Below are positions 25,261-33,428 of a stretch of 47,143 nucleotides of DNA, in pieces. The stretch's first letter is position 1. Each line of letters opens with the position of its first letter. The DNA is from Variovorax paradoxus (lineage in GTDB: Bacteria; Pseudomonadota; Gammaproteobacteria; Burkholderiales; Burkholderiaceae_C), in assembly GCF_018614915.1 (NCBI RefSeq), contig NZ_JAGGNU010000037.1:1-47143 (forward strand), written 5' to 3'. The position numbers were made by a program, and so were the translations under genes. The notes under the pieces were generated by a model, which worked only from the letters and a program-made list of their open reading frames with translations, was not told the origin of the DNA and searched no databases.

Positions 25261-25350
25261 CTCCTGTTCGCCGACACGGTGGCCGGCGCCAATGCCAGCG
25301 CCAACCTGTACTCGTTGCTGCAGAACTGCCAGGTCAAAGGCATCGACGCC
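25258..25350 (+). pseudogene. Remnant of an IS66-family transposase (TnpC C-terminal end)
   Basis: The frame starting at 25261 reads LLFADTVAGANASANLYSLL then QNCQVKGIDA, the conserved tail region of IS66-family TnpC (W-L-F-(S/A)-D-T-x-x-G-A-x-A-S-A-x-L-Y-S-L-x-x-T-x-x-x-N-G). Only about 30 codons survive, directly abutting the IS1182 piece, so one element inserted in or recombined with the other. Confidence 0.65.
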
Positions 25351-25420
25351 TCGAATGCCGAGCGTGGAAGCATGGGGCCACGCCTTTTAAGGGCCCGAAA
25401 TGGATACTGAGAGGTAGCCC

Positions 25421-25534
25421 ATGGGAAGGCACATATCCTGGCTTGGAATTCTCATTGTCCTGCCGACTCTCGACGCGGGCGCGTCCGCCGATCGGCTGAA
25501 AGTCGACGAGGTTGGTGGTTTTCATATCAGACGG
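25421..25534 (+). pseudogene. 5' fragment of a second lipoprotein-hydrolase-like gene
   Basis: Behind a GAGAGGTAG box, ATG at 25421 opens a signal-peptide-like stretch (SWLGILIVLPTLDAGASA) followed by DRLKVDEVGGFHI. This aligns with GRLEVAQVGSFHVGG at the same place in the hydrolase at 23853. Homology ends at about 25534 and the frame runs on antisense to the LysR gene. The rest of the gene was lost, probably together with the mobile-element events just upstream. Confidence 0.5.
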
Positions 25535-25543
25535 GCTTCGCGA

Positions 25544-26482
25544 TCAGGGACCAGCAAGCTCCTGCGCGGCCTGGGCGAGGCATTCGATAAAGGCAGGATC
25601 TCCCGCAGAGTGCCCACGCAGCCAGAGGACCCCAACAGGTCGAACAAGCCGGGGCAGTTCGATCGGCAGCACCGCAAGCGCACCGAGTGCGGCGTACTTG
25701 CGTGCGAGCGACTCCGGCATGGTCGCGATCGCATCGCTGCTTTGCAGGTAATTGAGCGTCACGTTGAGCGAGAGCGTCTCGACGAACTCGGTTGGCGGCT
25801 CGACCTTGTTCGACACGAATGCCGTGAGCAGGGGCTGACGCAGCAGCGAATCGTACGGCGGCAGCACCCACGGGCATTGGACCAGTTCGCGCCAATCGAG
25901 GGCCTTCTTGTCACGGTCCATTGTGTGGCCCGCACGGACGACCAGAACCGTAGCGTCGTCGAACAGTGGTTTCTCCTCGAGATCCGCGCCCGTCTGCCGC
26001 GAAGGAAGCGTACCGACGACCAGGTCCAGGTTGCCCAGGCGCAGTTCGTTCAGCAGGACGTCCATTGTCGACTCGCGCACGGCGATCGCCGTCTTGGGGA
26101 AAAGCTGCTTGAACAGTGTCAGCGCCCTGGGCAGCAGCCACGATGCGGACGCCGGCAGCGCGCCGACGCGGATCTTGCGCGACGTGCCCGTGGCAAGCGC
26201 GTGCAATTCCTCGCCTGCATCCTGTAGGTCCTGCAGGATCCTGCGTGCGTGCCGGATCAGGCATTCGCCATACAGCGTGGGCCGCAAGCCGCGTCCGGTG
26301 CGCTCGAAGAGCTGATGGCCCATGTCTGCCTGCAACTCGGAAATCGTGCGCGACAGCGCGGGCTGCGTGACGTTCATGAACGCGGCCACCTTGCCTTGGT
26401 TGCCCAGATCGTCGATGGCCACGAGGACCTGCAAGTGGCGCAGCTTCAATCCTGCGCGGATGTACCAGTCCAGCTTGGCCAT
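25544..26482 (-). CDS. LysR-type transcriptional regulator
   Basis: A 312-aa LysR regulator. The start at 26482 is favoured over 26536 because an AGGAGAAC box precedes it. The helix-turn-helix lies at about residues 10-70 (LKLRHLQVLVAIDDLGNQGKV...VTQPALSRTISELQ), close to the GbpR/CbbR-like subgroup. It is divergent from the 18-kb catabolic gene set that begins with the substrate-binding protein at 26680 and is its likely regulator. The dyad at 26497-26518 is a candidate autoregulatory site. Confidence 0.93.
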   Translation of the reverse strand: MAKLDWYIRAGLKLRHLQVLVAIDDLGNQGKVAAFMNVTQPALSRTISELQADMGHQLFERTGRGLRPTLYGECLIRHARRILQDLQDAGEELHALATGTSRKIRVGALPASASWLLPRALTLFKQLFPKTAIAVRESTMDVLLNELRLGNLDLVVGTLPSRQTGADLEEKPLFDDATVLVVRAGHTMDRDKKALDWRELVQCPWVLPPYDSLLRQPLLTAFVSNKVEPPTEFVETLSLNVTLNYLQSSDAIATMPESLARKYAALGALAVLPIELPRLVRPVGVLWLRGHSAGDPAFIECLAQAAQELAGP

Positions 26483-26496
26483 GAGTTCTCCTGATA

Positions 26497-26518
26497 TGCC
26501 GTTCTGATTGAGCCGGCA
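26497..26518. promoter_or_regulatory. Dyad TGCCG-N12-CGGCA upstream of the LysR gene
   Basis: Perfect 5-bp arms lie 15 nt upstream of the LysR start, in the divergent region shared with the ABC-importer gene. The position suits repression or autoregulation. The rest of this gap is AT-rich near 26570-26600 and probably contains the promoter of the large gene set. Confidence 0.3.
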
Positions 26519-26679
26519 TTCTTCTGCCCGTCGCATATGAGAGGGAAGCGTGCGGAGAAATACTGCGGCAATTTACCAAAATGATTATATCGGACACCCC
26601 ATTTGTCAATTGTGGAGGCGAGCTGCCACGTCCATGATTCGCGCAGGCCGTGGCACACCAATCCCCAGGAGCACTCACC

Positions 26680-27828
26680 ATGTTGTTATCGAAATTCCGC
26701 TGGCTCGTGGGCCTCTTCCTCGCCGCTGCCTTGATCCAGGGTGCGCAAGCACAGTCGGCGATCAAGGTCGGCTTCCATGCGGGTTTGACGGGCCCCGCTG
26801 CCGCCGACGGCAACGCGGCGCTCGCCGCGGCCAAGCTGGCCATTGACCAGGCCAATGCGCAGGGCGGCGTCAACGGCCGCAAGCTCGAGCTGGTGGTCGA
26901 AGACGACCAGGGCAAGCCCGAGCAGGCCGCGCAGGTCGCCAACCGCCTGATCGGAGCGGGCGTGCGCGCGGTCGTGTCTGCCGCCTATTCCGCGCCGGCG
27001 CGTGCCGCGGCGCCGTTGTTCCAGAAGGCGCAGCTGCCGTACGTCGTTGCAGTGTCCGCCGCTCCCGAGATCACGCACGCCGGCAACTACATGTTCCGAG
27101 CGACCAGCGTCGGCGAGGTGCAGGGCCGTGCTGGAGCCAAGGTGGTCGGCGGCACCCTGCACAAGAAGCGCGTGGTGGTGCTCACGATCAAGACCGACTT
27201 CGGCAAGACCCTGGTCGCCGGCTTCAAGGAAGCAGCGCCCCGCTTCGGCGTCGAGATCGTGAAGGAGTACGAGTACGCGCCCAGCGACCGGCAGTTCGGC
27301 CCGCTGATCGCGTCGATCAAGGCAGACAATCCGCAGGCGATTTATGTCACCGGCTTCTACTTCACGGGCGGCCCGCTGGTCGCGCAGCTGCGCAGCGCCG
27401 GCATAACTGCCGACATCGTGGGCGCGGAATCGCTCAGCCCGCAGCAATTCATCGACATCGCCGGCCCGGCGGCCGAGGGAACGGTGATCACCAACGTGAT
27501 CGACTGGGGGTCGCAGCTGCCCGACATGGTGGAGTTCCTGAAGCGCTACGAAACTGCGACCGGAGCGCCGGCGGCGGCAGTCGCGGCCACAACGCACGCC
27601 GCAGTCACCGTCCTCGTCACCGCGCTGCGCAAGGCCAGATCTGACGAACCGGCCAGTATCCGCGCGGCCCTGGAAACCACCCAAGCCATGACCATCATGG
27701 GACCTATCAGTTTCAACAAGCTGCGGGAGGTGAAGAAGAACTTCTTCCTGTCGATTGTTCGAAACGGCAAGTGGCAGAGCTTCGGCGTGATCGATGACGC
27801 CGCACTGCTGGCGCCTCCCGAGCAGTGA
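26680..27828 (+). CDS. Branched-chain-type ABC transporter substrate-binding protein
   Basis: A 382-aa periplasmic binding protein of the Leu/Ile/Val type (Peripla_BP_6). The start at 26680 has a CCAGGAG box and gives a signal peptide ending GAQAQS; the mature part begins IKVGFHAGLTGPAAADG, with NGRKLELVVEDDQGKPEQA following. In soil beta-proteobacteria such proteins often bind aromatic acids rather than amino acids. Its membrane and ATPase partners are livHMGF at 34727-37983, separated by catabolic genes, and no other Liv system is in the window. Confidence 0.93.
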   Translation: MLLSKFRWLVGLFLAAALIQGAQAQSAIKVGFHAGLTGPAAADGNAALAAAKLAIDQANAQGGVNGRKLELVVEDDQGKPEQAAQVANRLIGAGVRAVVSAAYSAPARAAAPLFQKAQLPYVVAVSAAPEITHAGNYMFRATSVGEVQGRAGAKVVGGTLHKKRVVVLTIKTDFGKTLVAGFKEAAPRFGVEIVKEYEYAPSDRQFGPLIASIKADNPQAIYVTGFYFTGGPLVAQLRSAGITADIVGAESLSPQQFIDIAGPAAEGTVITNVIDWGSQLPDMVEFLKRYETATGAPAAAVAATTHAAVTVLVTALRKARSDEPASIRAALETTQAMTIMGPISFNKLREVKKNFFLSIVRNGKWQSFGVIDDAALLAPPEQ

Positions 27829-27846
27829 CACCCACAAAAGAGACAT

Positions 27847-27862
27847 CGCACCGCCTGGTGCG
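27847..27862 (+). other. Small intergenic hairpin between the binding protein and P450 genes
   Basis: CGCACC-GCCT-GGTGCG is a perfect 6-bp stem with a tetraloop, 18 nt after the stop codon. No T-run follows. It could stabilise the upstream mRNA segment so that the binding protein is made in excess over the enzymes. Confidence 0.35.
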
Positions 27863-27881
27863 TCAATGAAGGTAAACGCAA

Positions 27882-29111
27882 ATGACCTACCACGCCCGTA
27901 CACGCAAAGTGGCCCATGATGACCTGGCCTGGGACTTCGGCACGCAAACCTATCAGGTCTTTCCGTACGAACACTATCGCTGGTGCCGCGAGAACGACCC
28001 GGTGCACAAGGTGACGCTGCCGAACGGCAATGTCGTCTACATGATCACCAAGTACAAGGACATCAAGGCCTCGGCCCTAGACCACAAGCGGTTTTCCGCC
28101 GCCGTCACGGACACCGTCGGGTGGTTGATGTTCAAGGACCCGCCCGAGCACACCACGATTCGCAGCAGCGTGCAATCGCACCTGTCGAAGAAGGGCATCG
28201 ATCTGATCGACGGGGCCATCGACCGCATCAATCGTGAGGCCTTCCAGTACTTGCTGGACGGCAAGGGCGGTGACGCGGCCACCTATTGCCAGCTGTTCCC
28301 TGCGGCGGTGGTCAACCACATGCTGGGAATCAAGATCGAACCGCAGCAGATCGACTACTGGATCGGCTGCTCGCTCAGAGCAATGGGCCAGGCCTTCGGC
28401 TTGCCAGGCAAGCCGGAAGACCACAAAGGGCAGGCGGACCTGGTTGCCTTCCTCGAAGGTGTCGTGCACGACTACATCGCCCATCCGGAAGACAACATCG
28501 GCTCGCTGCTCGCCCAGAATGCGGCGCCTGGCGGCAGATTGTCCGTGCGGAATGTGGCCGACTTCATGAACATGCTGTTCACCGGTGGTCATGAAACGAC
28601 CACCTTCACCCTCAGCAGCGCGATCGGCATCCTGGCACAAGACCAGGCTCTGTTCGAGCGCATCAAGGCCGATCGCACGCGCATTCCCGCCTTCATTGAC
28701 GAGACCCTGCGCTACCGGCCCGTGCTGCAGTCGAACCCGCGCATCGCGGCCGAAGACATCACGCTGCGCGGCGTGACGATCCCCAAGGGTTCCATCGTGA
28801 AGCTGTGCACGGGTAGCGGCAACATGGACGAAGACGTCTTCGAGAACCCTGAGGAGTTCAACATCGACCGGCCGAACGTGAGCGAGCATCTGTCGTTCAG
28901 CCGCGGGGTCCACACCTGCATCGGCGCGGTGCTTGCCCGCCGCGAGCTGTCCAAAGCCATGACGCACCTGTTCGAGACGGTGGCGTTCATCAAGCTGGAC
29001 CCCGATCGGACGGTGAAGCCCCATATCGGGGGAACGGGCAACGAGCATGGATTCGACTCCATGCCCGTCCTGATCGAACCGGAGCCTCGGTCGGCGGGAG
29101 CTGAGTCGTGA
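27882..29111 (+). CDS. Cytochrome P450 monooxygenase
   Basis: A 409-aa soluble bacterial class I P450. Seen: I-helix FTGGHETTT (233-241) with the oxygen-activating Thr, the ExxR pair E274-T-L-R277, and the heme loop FSRGVHTCIG with ligand Cys346. No membrane anchor is present. It needs an electron chain, which is supplied by the ferredoxin and FprA-type reductase encoded just downstream. The substrate is unknown; hydroxylation or O-dealkylation of an imported aromatic or alicyclic acid is the likely first oxidative step. The stop overlaps the next start (GTGA). Confidence 0.96.
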   Translation: MTYHARTRKVAHDDLAWDFGTQTYQVFPYEHYRWCRENDPVHKVTLPNGNVVYMITKYKDIKASALDHKRFSAAVTDTVGWLMFKDPPEHTTIRSSVQSHLSKKGIDLIDGAIDRINREAFQYLLDGKGGDAATYCQLFPAAVVNHMLGIKIEPQQIDYWIGCSLRAMGQAFGLPGKPEDHKGQADLVAFLEGVVHDYIAHPEDNIGSLLAQNAAPGGRLSVRNVADFMNMLFTGGHETTTFTLSSAIGILAQDQALFERIKADRTRIPAFIDETLRYRPVLQSNPRIAAEDITLRGVTIPKGSIVKLCTGSGNMDEDVFENPEEFNIDRPNVSEHLSFSRGVHTCIGAVLARRELSKAMTHLFETVAFIKLDPDRTVKPHIGGTGNEHGFDSMPVLIEPEPRSAGAES

Positions 29112-30064
29112 AACACACGAACATCGAACGATCGAGCCCTCAGTCGCGGGCCGTGCGTGAGGACACGCGTGGTTTCCGCGCGAGCTGCGAGCGGCCCGAC
29201 GCGGTGCCGCTCCAGGACCGTAGGCTGGCCATCGTCGGCATGATGGAGAACGGCTACGCGCAGTACGTGCGGCGCGAAGGCGACGTGTTCGCTTCGGCCG
29301 AGATGGGCGGGGTAACGGCCGAGGTGGTCAGCATTGCCGGGGCGACGCCCGATTGCAACCTGCTGTTCCTGCACGGCGGCGCCTACTTCCTCGGAAGCCC
29401 GCAAACCGCGCGGCCCATCACGGTTTCACTGGCGCGTCTCGCAAACGCCAGAGTCTTCGCTCCTGACTACCGCCTGGCCCCGGAACACAGATTTCCTGCG
29501 GCAGTGGATGACTCTTTTGCAGCCTACAAGTACCTCCTCGAGGTGGAGGGAATCGATCCCGCAACCCTCTTCCTCGGCGGCGACTCCTGCGGCGTCAACC
29601 TGGCTTACGGTGCCTTGCTGAAGGCGCGCACCGTGGGCTTGCCCATGCCAAGAGGCATGGTCTGCTTTTCGCCGTGGCTCGATCTGACCTCCTCACTGCC
29701 GTCGTTTCGCGCGAACGCCCAACTCGACGAGTTCGTGCACGTCAACATCGTCGACTCGTGGGTCACGCAGTACATGGGGGAAGAAAGCTGGGCGCATCCG
29801 CTCGCGTCTCCATTGGGTGCGGACTTGAGAGGCATGCCGGCCAATTTCATCGCCTGCGGCAATACCGAAGTCTGGCATGACGATGCCACCGTCCTTGCGC
29901 ACCGGCTGGACAGGCTGGGCGTGGACGTCGAACTCGAGGTCTGGAAAGACATGCCTCACGTCTGGCCCATCTTTGCCGGGCAGCTGCCTGAAGCAGACGA
30001 GGTCCTGAGGAACGCGGCGCAATTCATGCGCCGCCACCTGAGCGGATCTGCCTCGCCACATTGA
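29108..30064 (+). CDS. Alpha/beta hydrolase, hormone-sensitive-lipase family
   Basis: A 318-aa esterase with the HSL-type oxyanion motif HGGAYFLGSP and a nucleophile elbow GGDSCG, where the usual Ala after Ser is Cys. The probable Asp lies in NTEVWHDDA and the His in DMPHVWPIF. Translation starts at GTG overlapping the P450 stop codon, so the two are coupled. It has no signal peptide and acts in the cytoplasm, possibly removing an ester or lactone formed before or after the P450 step. Confidence 0.9.
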   Translation: MKHTNIERSSPQSRAVREDTRGFRASCERPDAVPLQDRRLAIVGMMENGYAQYVRREGDVFASAEMGGVTAEVVSIAGATPDCNLLFLHGGAYFLGSPQTARPITVSLARLANARVFAPDYRLAPEHRFPAAVDDSFAAYKYLLEVEGIDPATLFLGGDSCGVNLAYGALLKARTVGLPMPRGMVCFSPWLDLTSSLPSFRANAQLDEFVHVNIVDSWVTQYMGEESWAHPLASPLGADLRGMPANFIACGNTEVWHDDATVLAHRLDRLGVDVELEVWKDMPHVWPIFAGQLPEADEVLRNAAQFMRRHLSGSASPH

Positions 30065-30075
30065 CTGGAAACAAC

Positions 30076-30246
30076 ATGGACTTCAAGAGCTATATCTGCA
30101 TGAGCTGTGGCTGGGTGTACCACGAGAGCGACGGTTTGCCCGAAGAAGGAATTCCGGCGGGAACGCGCTGGGCGGACATTCCGGACGACTGGCAGTGCCC
30201 GCATTGCGACGTCAAGAAGGCGGATTTCAACGTGGTGGAGTTCTGA
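30076..30246 (+). CDS. Rubredoxin
   Basis: A 56-aa Fe(Cys)4 electron carrier with CMSC (N-terminal) and CPHC (C-terminal) knuckles and the conserved YHESDGLPEEGIPAGTRWADIPDDWQCP core. ATG at 30076 is preferred over the TTG at 30061. Rubredoxins usually serve AlkB-type hydroxylases, so its place between a P450-hydrolase pair and a ferredoxin gene is unusual. Confidence 0.95.
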   Translation: MDFKSYICMSCGWVYHESDGLPEEGIPAGTRWADIPDDWQCPHCDVKKADFNVVEF

Positions 30247-30248
30247 CC

Positions 30249-30560
30249 ATGACTGTAATCGTCACGGAGAAGTGTGATAGCTGCCGGTTCACCGACTGCG
30301 TGACCGTCTGCCCTGTGGCCTGCTTTCACACCGACGGCAATATGGTGTACGTGAATCCCGCGGAGTGCATTGATTGCGGAGCCTGCATACCGGTCTGCCC
30401 GGTCCACGCCATCTACGAAGCGCGCGACCTGCCGGCCGAATTCGCGCACTGGAGGGCCCTGAACGCGGAGCGCGCGCCTGGTCTGCCAATCATTTCCGAG
30501 AAGCTCGACCCGCTGCCGACGGCACTAAGCCGACAGCAGGCCCTCGGCTATGGCAATTGA
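30249..30560 (+). CDS. 7Fe ferredoxin (FdI type)
   Basis: A 103-aa ferredoxin starting 2 nt after the rubredoxin stop. The N-terminal motif CDSCRFTDCVTVCPVACF and the second motif CIDCGACIPVCP match the Azotobacter FdI-type [3Fe-4S][4Fe-4S] arrangement. The length and the C-terminal tail fit. It is the likely redox partner of the P450, reduced by the next gene product. Confidence 0.94.
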   Translation: MTVIVTEKCDSCRFTDCVTVCPVACFHTDGNMVYVNPAECIDCGACIPVCPVHAIYEARDLPAEFAHWRALNAERAPGLPIISEKLDPLPTALSRQQALGYGN

Positions 30561-30588
30561 GCCGCCTTTTTTCGTGGGGATGAACTAA

Positions 30589-31956
30589 ATGCGCATCGCA
30601 ATAGTTGGCAGCGGACCTTCGGGTTTCTACGCCGCTGAAGCTGTACAGAAGAAGGTTCCCGGCGTGAGCATCGATATGTTCGAACGTCTGCACGCGCCCT
30701 ACGGTCTGGTGCGCTATGGGGTTGCACCCGACCATGAAAAGCTCAAGTCGGTGACCAAGGTCTTCGACATGGTGGCGGGCAAGTCGGGCTTGCGCTGGTT
30801 CGGTCAGGTGGAGTTAGGCAGGCATGTCCAGCTTGAGGAGCTGCAGCAGCGATATCACGCGGTCGTGCTCGCCACCGGTGCTCAGGGTAGCAAAAAGCTT
30901 GGCGTTCCCGGGGATGACAAGCCGGGCAGCTACAACGCCGCGGACTTCGTCGCCTGGTACAACGGCCATCCCGATTTCCGACACCTTCAGTTCGACCTGT
31001 CAGGTGAGACGGCGGTCGTGGTCGGCCATGGGAACGTGGCCTTGGACGTCGCGCGCATCCTGCTCAAGCCGGTGGACGAGTTGGCCACTACCGAAATGGC
31101 CAGCTATGCCCTGGAGGCGCTGCGCAACAGCAACGTGCGAAAGGTCTTTGTGATGGGCAGGCGCGGCCCGGCGCAGGCCAAGTTCACCAACAAGGAGGTG
31201 GCCGAGTTCGAGCAACTTGCAGGCGTCACCGCGTTGGCGCGGGCCGACGAGTTGACACTCAACGATGCCAGCCAGCGCGAGCTGGACAGCCCGGCAGGCG
31301 ACGAGGCGCGCAGGAACGTGGCATTGCTGAGCAGGTTTGCCGATGTCGCGGCCGGTGCCGGTAACTCGCGGTCTGTTGAATTCAGGTTCTGCCTGGCGCC
31401 CGTCAGGCTGGAGGGGAATGGGAAGGTCACTGCGCTGGTGCTCGAAGGTACCGACCTGGAGGGACTTCCGTTCAAGCAAGAAGCGCGCGGCACGGGCCGG
31501 TTTCTCGCCATTCCGTGCCAGGCCGTGTTCGCCAGCGTGGGCTACAAGGGAGTTGCACCGGCGAACGTTCCTTTCGACGCGCGTAGTTCGACCGTGCGCC
31601 ATGTGAACGGCAGGGTCGTCGACGAGTCCGGTGTACCGCAGGCCGGCCTGTATTGCACAGGTTGGATCAAACGTGGCCCGACAGGCGTCATTGGCACCAA
31701 CCGAAACGACAGCATGGAAACGGTGGCGACGTTGTTCGCCGATCTTCAGGCCGGCCCGCTGGTTGAGCCTCCAGTGGGCGACGACATCGCCGACCTGCTT
31801 CGCGATCGCGGTGTTGACTTTCTGGACCTGCAGGAGTGGTCCAGGCTGGACGAGTTCGAGAAACGAATGGGAGCGCGCTCCGGCAAAGCGCGAGAGAAAC
31901 TGGTCCAGCGGCACGAAGTGCGCGCGGCGCTGCAAGCAGCTCTGGACTTTCATTGA
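30589..31956 (+). CDS. FAD-dependent ferredoxin-NADP reductase (FprA/adrenodoxin reductase type)
   Basis: A 455-aa flavoprotein. It has an N-terminal FAD-binding GSGPSGFYAAEA, the family string LHAPYGLVRYGVAPDHEK, an NADP-binding GHGNVALDVARILL (about residues 145-160), and GWIKRGPTGVIGTNRNDS near the C-terminus. It transfers electrons from NADPH to the upstream ferredoxin. The order P450, hydrolase, rubredoxin, ferredoxin, reductase gives a self-contained monooxygenase system. Confidence 0.95.
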   Translation: MRIAIVGSGPSGFYAAEAVQKKVPGVSIDMFERLHAPYGLVRYGVAPDHEKLKSVTKVFDMVAGKSGLRWFGQVELGRHVQLEELQQRYHAVVLATGAQGSKKLGVPGDDKPGSYNAADFVAWYNGHPDFRHLQFDLSGETAVVVGHGNVALDVARILLKPVDELATTEMASYALEALRNSNVRKVFVMGRRGPAQAKFTNKEVAEFEQLAGVTALARADELTLNDASQRELDSPAGDEARRNVALLSRFADVAAGAGNSRSVEFRFCLAPVRLEGNGKVTALVLEGTDLEGLPFKQEARGTGRFLAIPCQAVFASVGYKGVAPANVPFDARSSTVRHVNGRVVDESGVPQAGLYCTGWIKRGPTGVIGTNRNDSMETVATLFADLQAGPLVEPPVGDDIADLLRDRGVDFLDLQEWSRLDEFEKRMGARSGKAREKLVQRHEVRAALQAALDFH

Positions 31957-31978
31957 CATGCACAACGTGGGAAAACAT

Positions 31979-32782
31979 ATGGATCTAGATCTTTCCGGCA
32001 AGAAATTCTTCGTCACCGGCGTCGCATCGGGCATCGGTCATGCCACTGCCGACCTGCTGATTCGAGCTGGTGCTGAAGTCGTCGGCGCCGATCGTGCCAA
32101 GTTGAGCGAACCGCTCGAACTCACGGCCTTTCATCAGCTGGATCTGAGCGATCCCGCGCTGATCGATCGCGCCGTTGCAGTTGCAGGTGACGGCTATGAC
32201 GCGCTGATCAACGTCGCCGGAGTGTCTTCGCTCGCGTCGACGGATATGCAGTTCCGCGTGAACTTCCTCGGCACGCGCCACCTCACCCTCGCGATGGTGC
32301 CAAGGCTCAAGTCCAAGTCCGCTGTCTTCAATGTCGCCTCCAGCACGGCGGTGCGCTGGGAACAGCACCTGGACCGCTTCTTGCCGCTGGTCGAGACCAA
32401 GAGTTTCGAGGAAGGCCTGCAGTGGCTCGAGGCCAACCCTCAGGAGAGTCCGATCTCGTACGCATGGTCCAAGGAGGCGCTGATTATCTGGACCATGAAG
32501 ACGGGGCTCGAATGGATAGGCACGGGCCGTCGCATCAATGCCTTGAGCCCGGGACTGACGTACACGCCAATGCACGCGGAGTTCGTGCAAGCACACGGGG
32601 AGGCCCTCCTCAAAAAAGACGCGCAGCGCACCGGCGATGCAGGCCGCGCCGAGGACGTGGCCAAGGCGTTGGTCCTGCTGCAGCACGACTACGCGAGCTG
32701 GTGGAACGCAGCCAACATCAACGTTGACGGCGGCTTCAGCGCTTCGGTGTTGCTGGCGAGAGAAAACTTCGGGGACGTCTGA
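31979..32782 (+). CDS. Short-chain dehydrogenase/reductase
   Basis: A 267-aa SDR. The start at 31979 has a GGGAAA box; a longer in-frame extension into the reductase gene is not real. Rossmann motif TGVASGIG (about residues 11-18), NVAG, catalytic Ser in NVASSTA and the YxxxK pair in SYAWSK. The pattern fits the coniferyl-alcohol / 3-alpha-hydroxysteroid dehydrogenase subgroup. It probably oxidises the alcohol made by the P450 (inference). Confidence 0.92.
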   Translation: MDLDLSGKKFFVTGVASGIGHATADLLIRAGAEVVGADRAKLSEPLELTAFHQLDLSDPALIDRAVAVAGDGYDALINVAGVSSLASTDMQFRVNFLGTRHLTLAMVPRLKSKSAVFNVASSTAVRWEQHLDRFLPLVETKSFEEGLQWLEANPQESPISYAWSKEALIIWTMKTGLEWIGTGRRINALSPGLTYTPMHAEFVQAHGEALLKKDAQRTGDAGRAEDVAKALVLLQHDYASWWNAANINVDGGFSASVLLARENFGDV

Positions 32783-32835
32783 GGGTCCCGACGAGTGAGT
32801 GTCACAACAGTCGAGTCAACCCAGGAGACAACATC

Positions 32836-33405
32836 ATGAAAACCGCAACCCGCTCCACATTTCGGCAAGCCCTCGTTCTGGCCGCGGCGATTCTGGCCGC
32901 CGGCGCCGCTTCGGCCGAAACCCCCAGCACTGTCGAGTCACGGCTCAAGGCCGAACTGACCGCCATGGGTTACCCCGATGGCAAGCTCCCGGCCTTGGGG
33001 CCCGACAGTGGTCCATGGCTGCACGGCGCCGTGGTCGGCAATCTTCTGTTTCTCTCGTCCGCCGCTCCGCAGGACGCCAACGGGCAATGGGTCAAGGGAT
33101 CCATTCCGGACAAGGTCTCAGCAGCGGACGCACCCATGCTTGCGCGCCGAGCGTGCGTACGCCAGATCAACCGAATGAAGCACGTGCTTGGAGATCTGGA
33201 TCGGGTCAAGCGCATCGCCTACGTGCGCTTCAACATTGCCGTGCAGCCCGGATTCTCCGACCTGACAAAGATCGCGGAAGGGTGCTCGACCCTCTACACC
33301 ACGGTGTTTGGTGAAGCCGGCAAGCATCCGCGGGTGCTGGAGGGGGTGAGTGCCAATCCGAGCAACACGGCGCTGGAAGTCGAAACGATTGTGGAAGTCC
33401 GGTGA
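32836..33405 (+). CDS. Exported RidA (YjgF/Rid) family protein
   Basis: A 189-aa Rid-fold protein preceded by a clear signal peptide (cut near GAASAE). Rid proteins hydrolyse enamines and imines or act as tautomerases in the cytoplasm; a periplasmic version is uncommon. Rid landmarks are VGNLLFLSSAAPQD near the mature N-terminus and HPRVLEGVSANPSNTALEVE, although the family's catalytic Arg in an (I/V)R-x-x-V context is not evident. It lies between the SDR and flavin monooxygenase genes. Confidence 0.8.
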   Translation: MKTATRSTFRQALVLAAAILAAGAASAETPSTVESRLKAELTAMGYPDGKLPALGPDSGPWLHGAVVGNLLFLSSAAPQDANGQWVKGSIPDKVSAADAPMLARRACVRQINRMKHVLGDLDRVKRIAYVRFNIAVQPGFSDLTKIAEGCSTLYTTVFGEAGKHPRVLEGVSANPSNTALEVETIVEVR

Positions 33406-33428
33406 TCCGGGTTCCTGGAGGAGCAGAT

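Noticed and set aside
26686..27903. 405-codon open frame on the minus strand
   Set aside because: Antisense to the ABC binding-protein gene; no signal, domain or ribosome-binding site.
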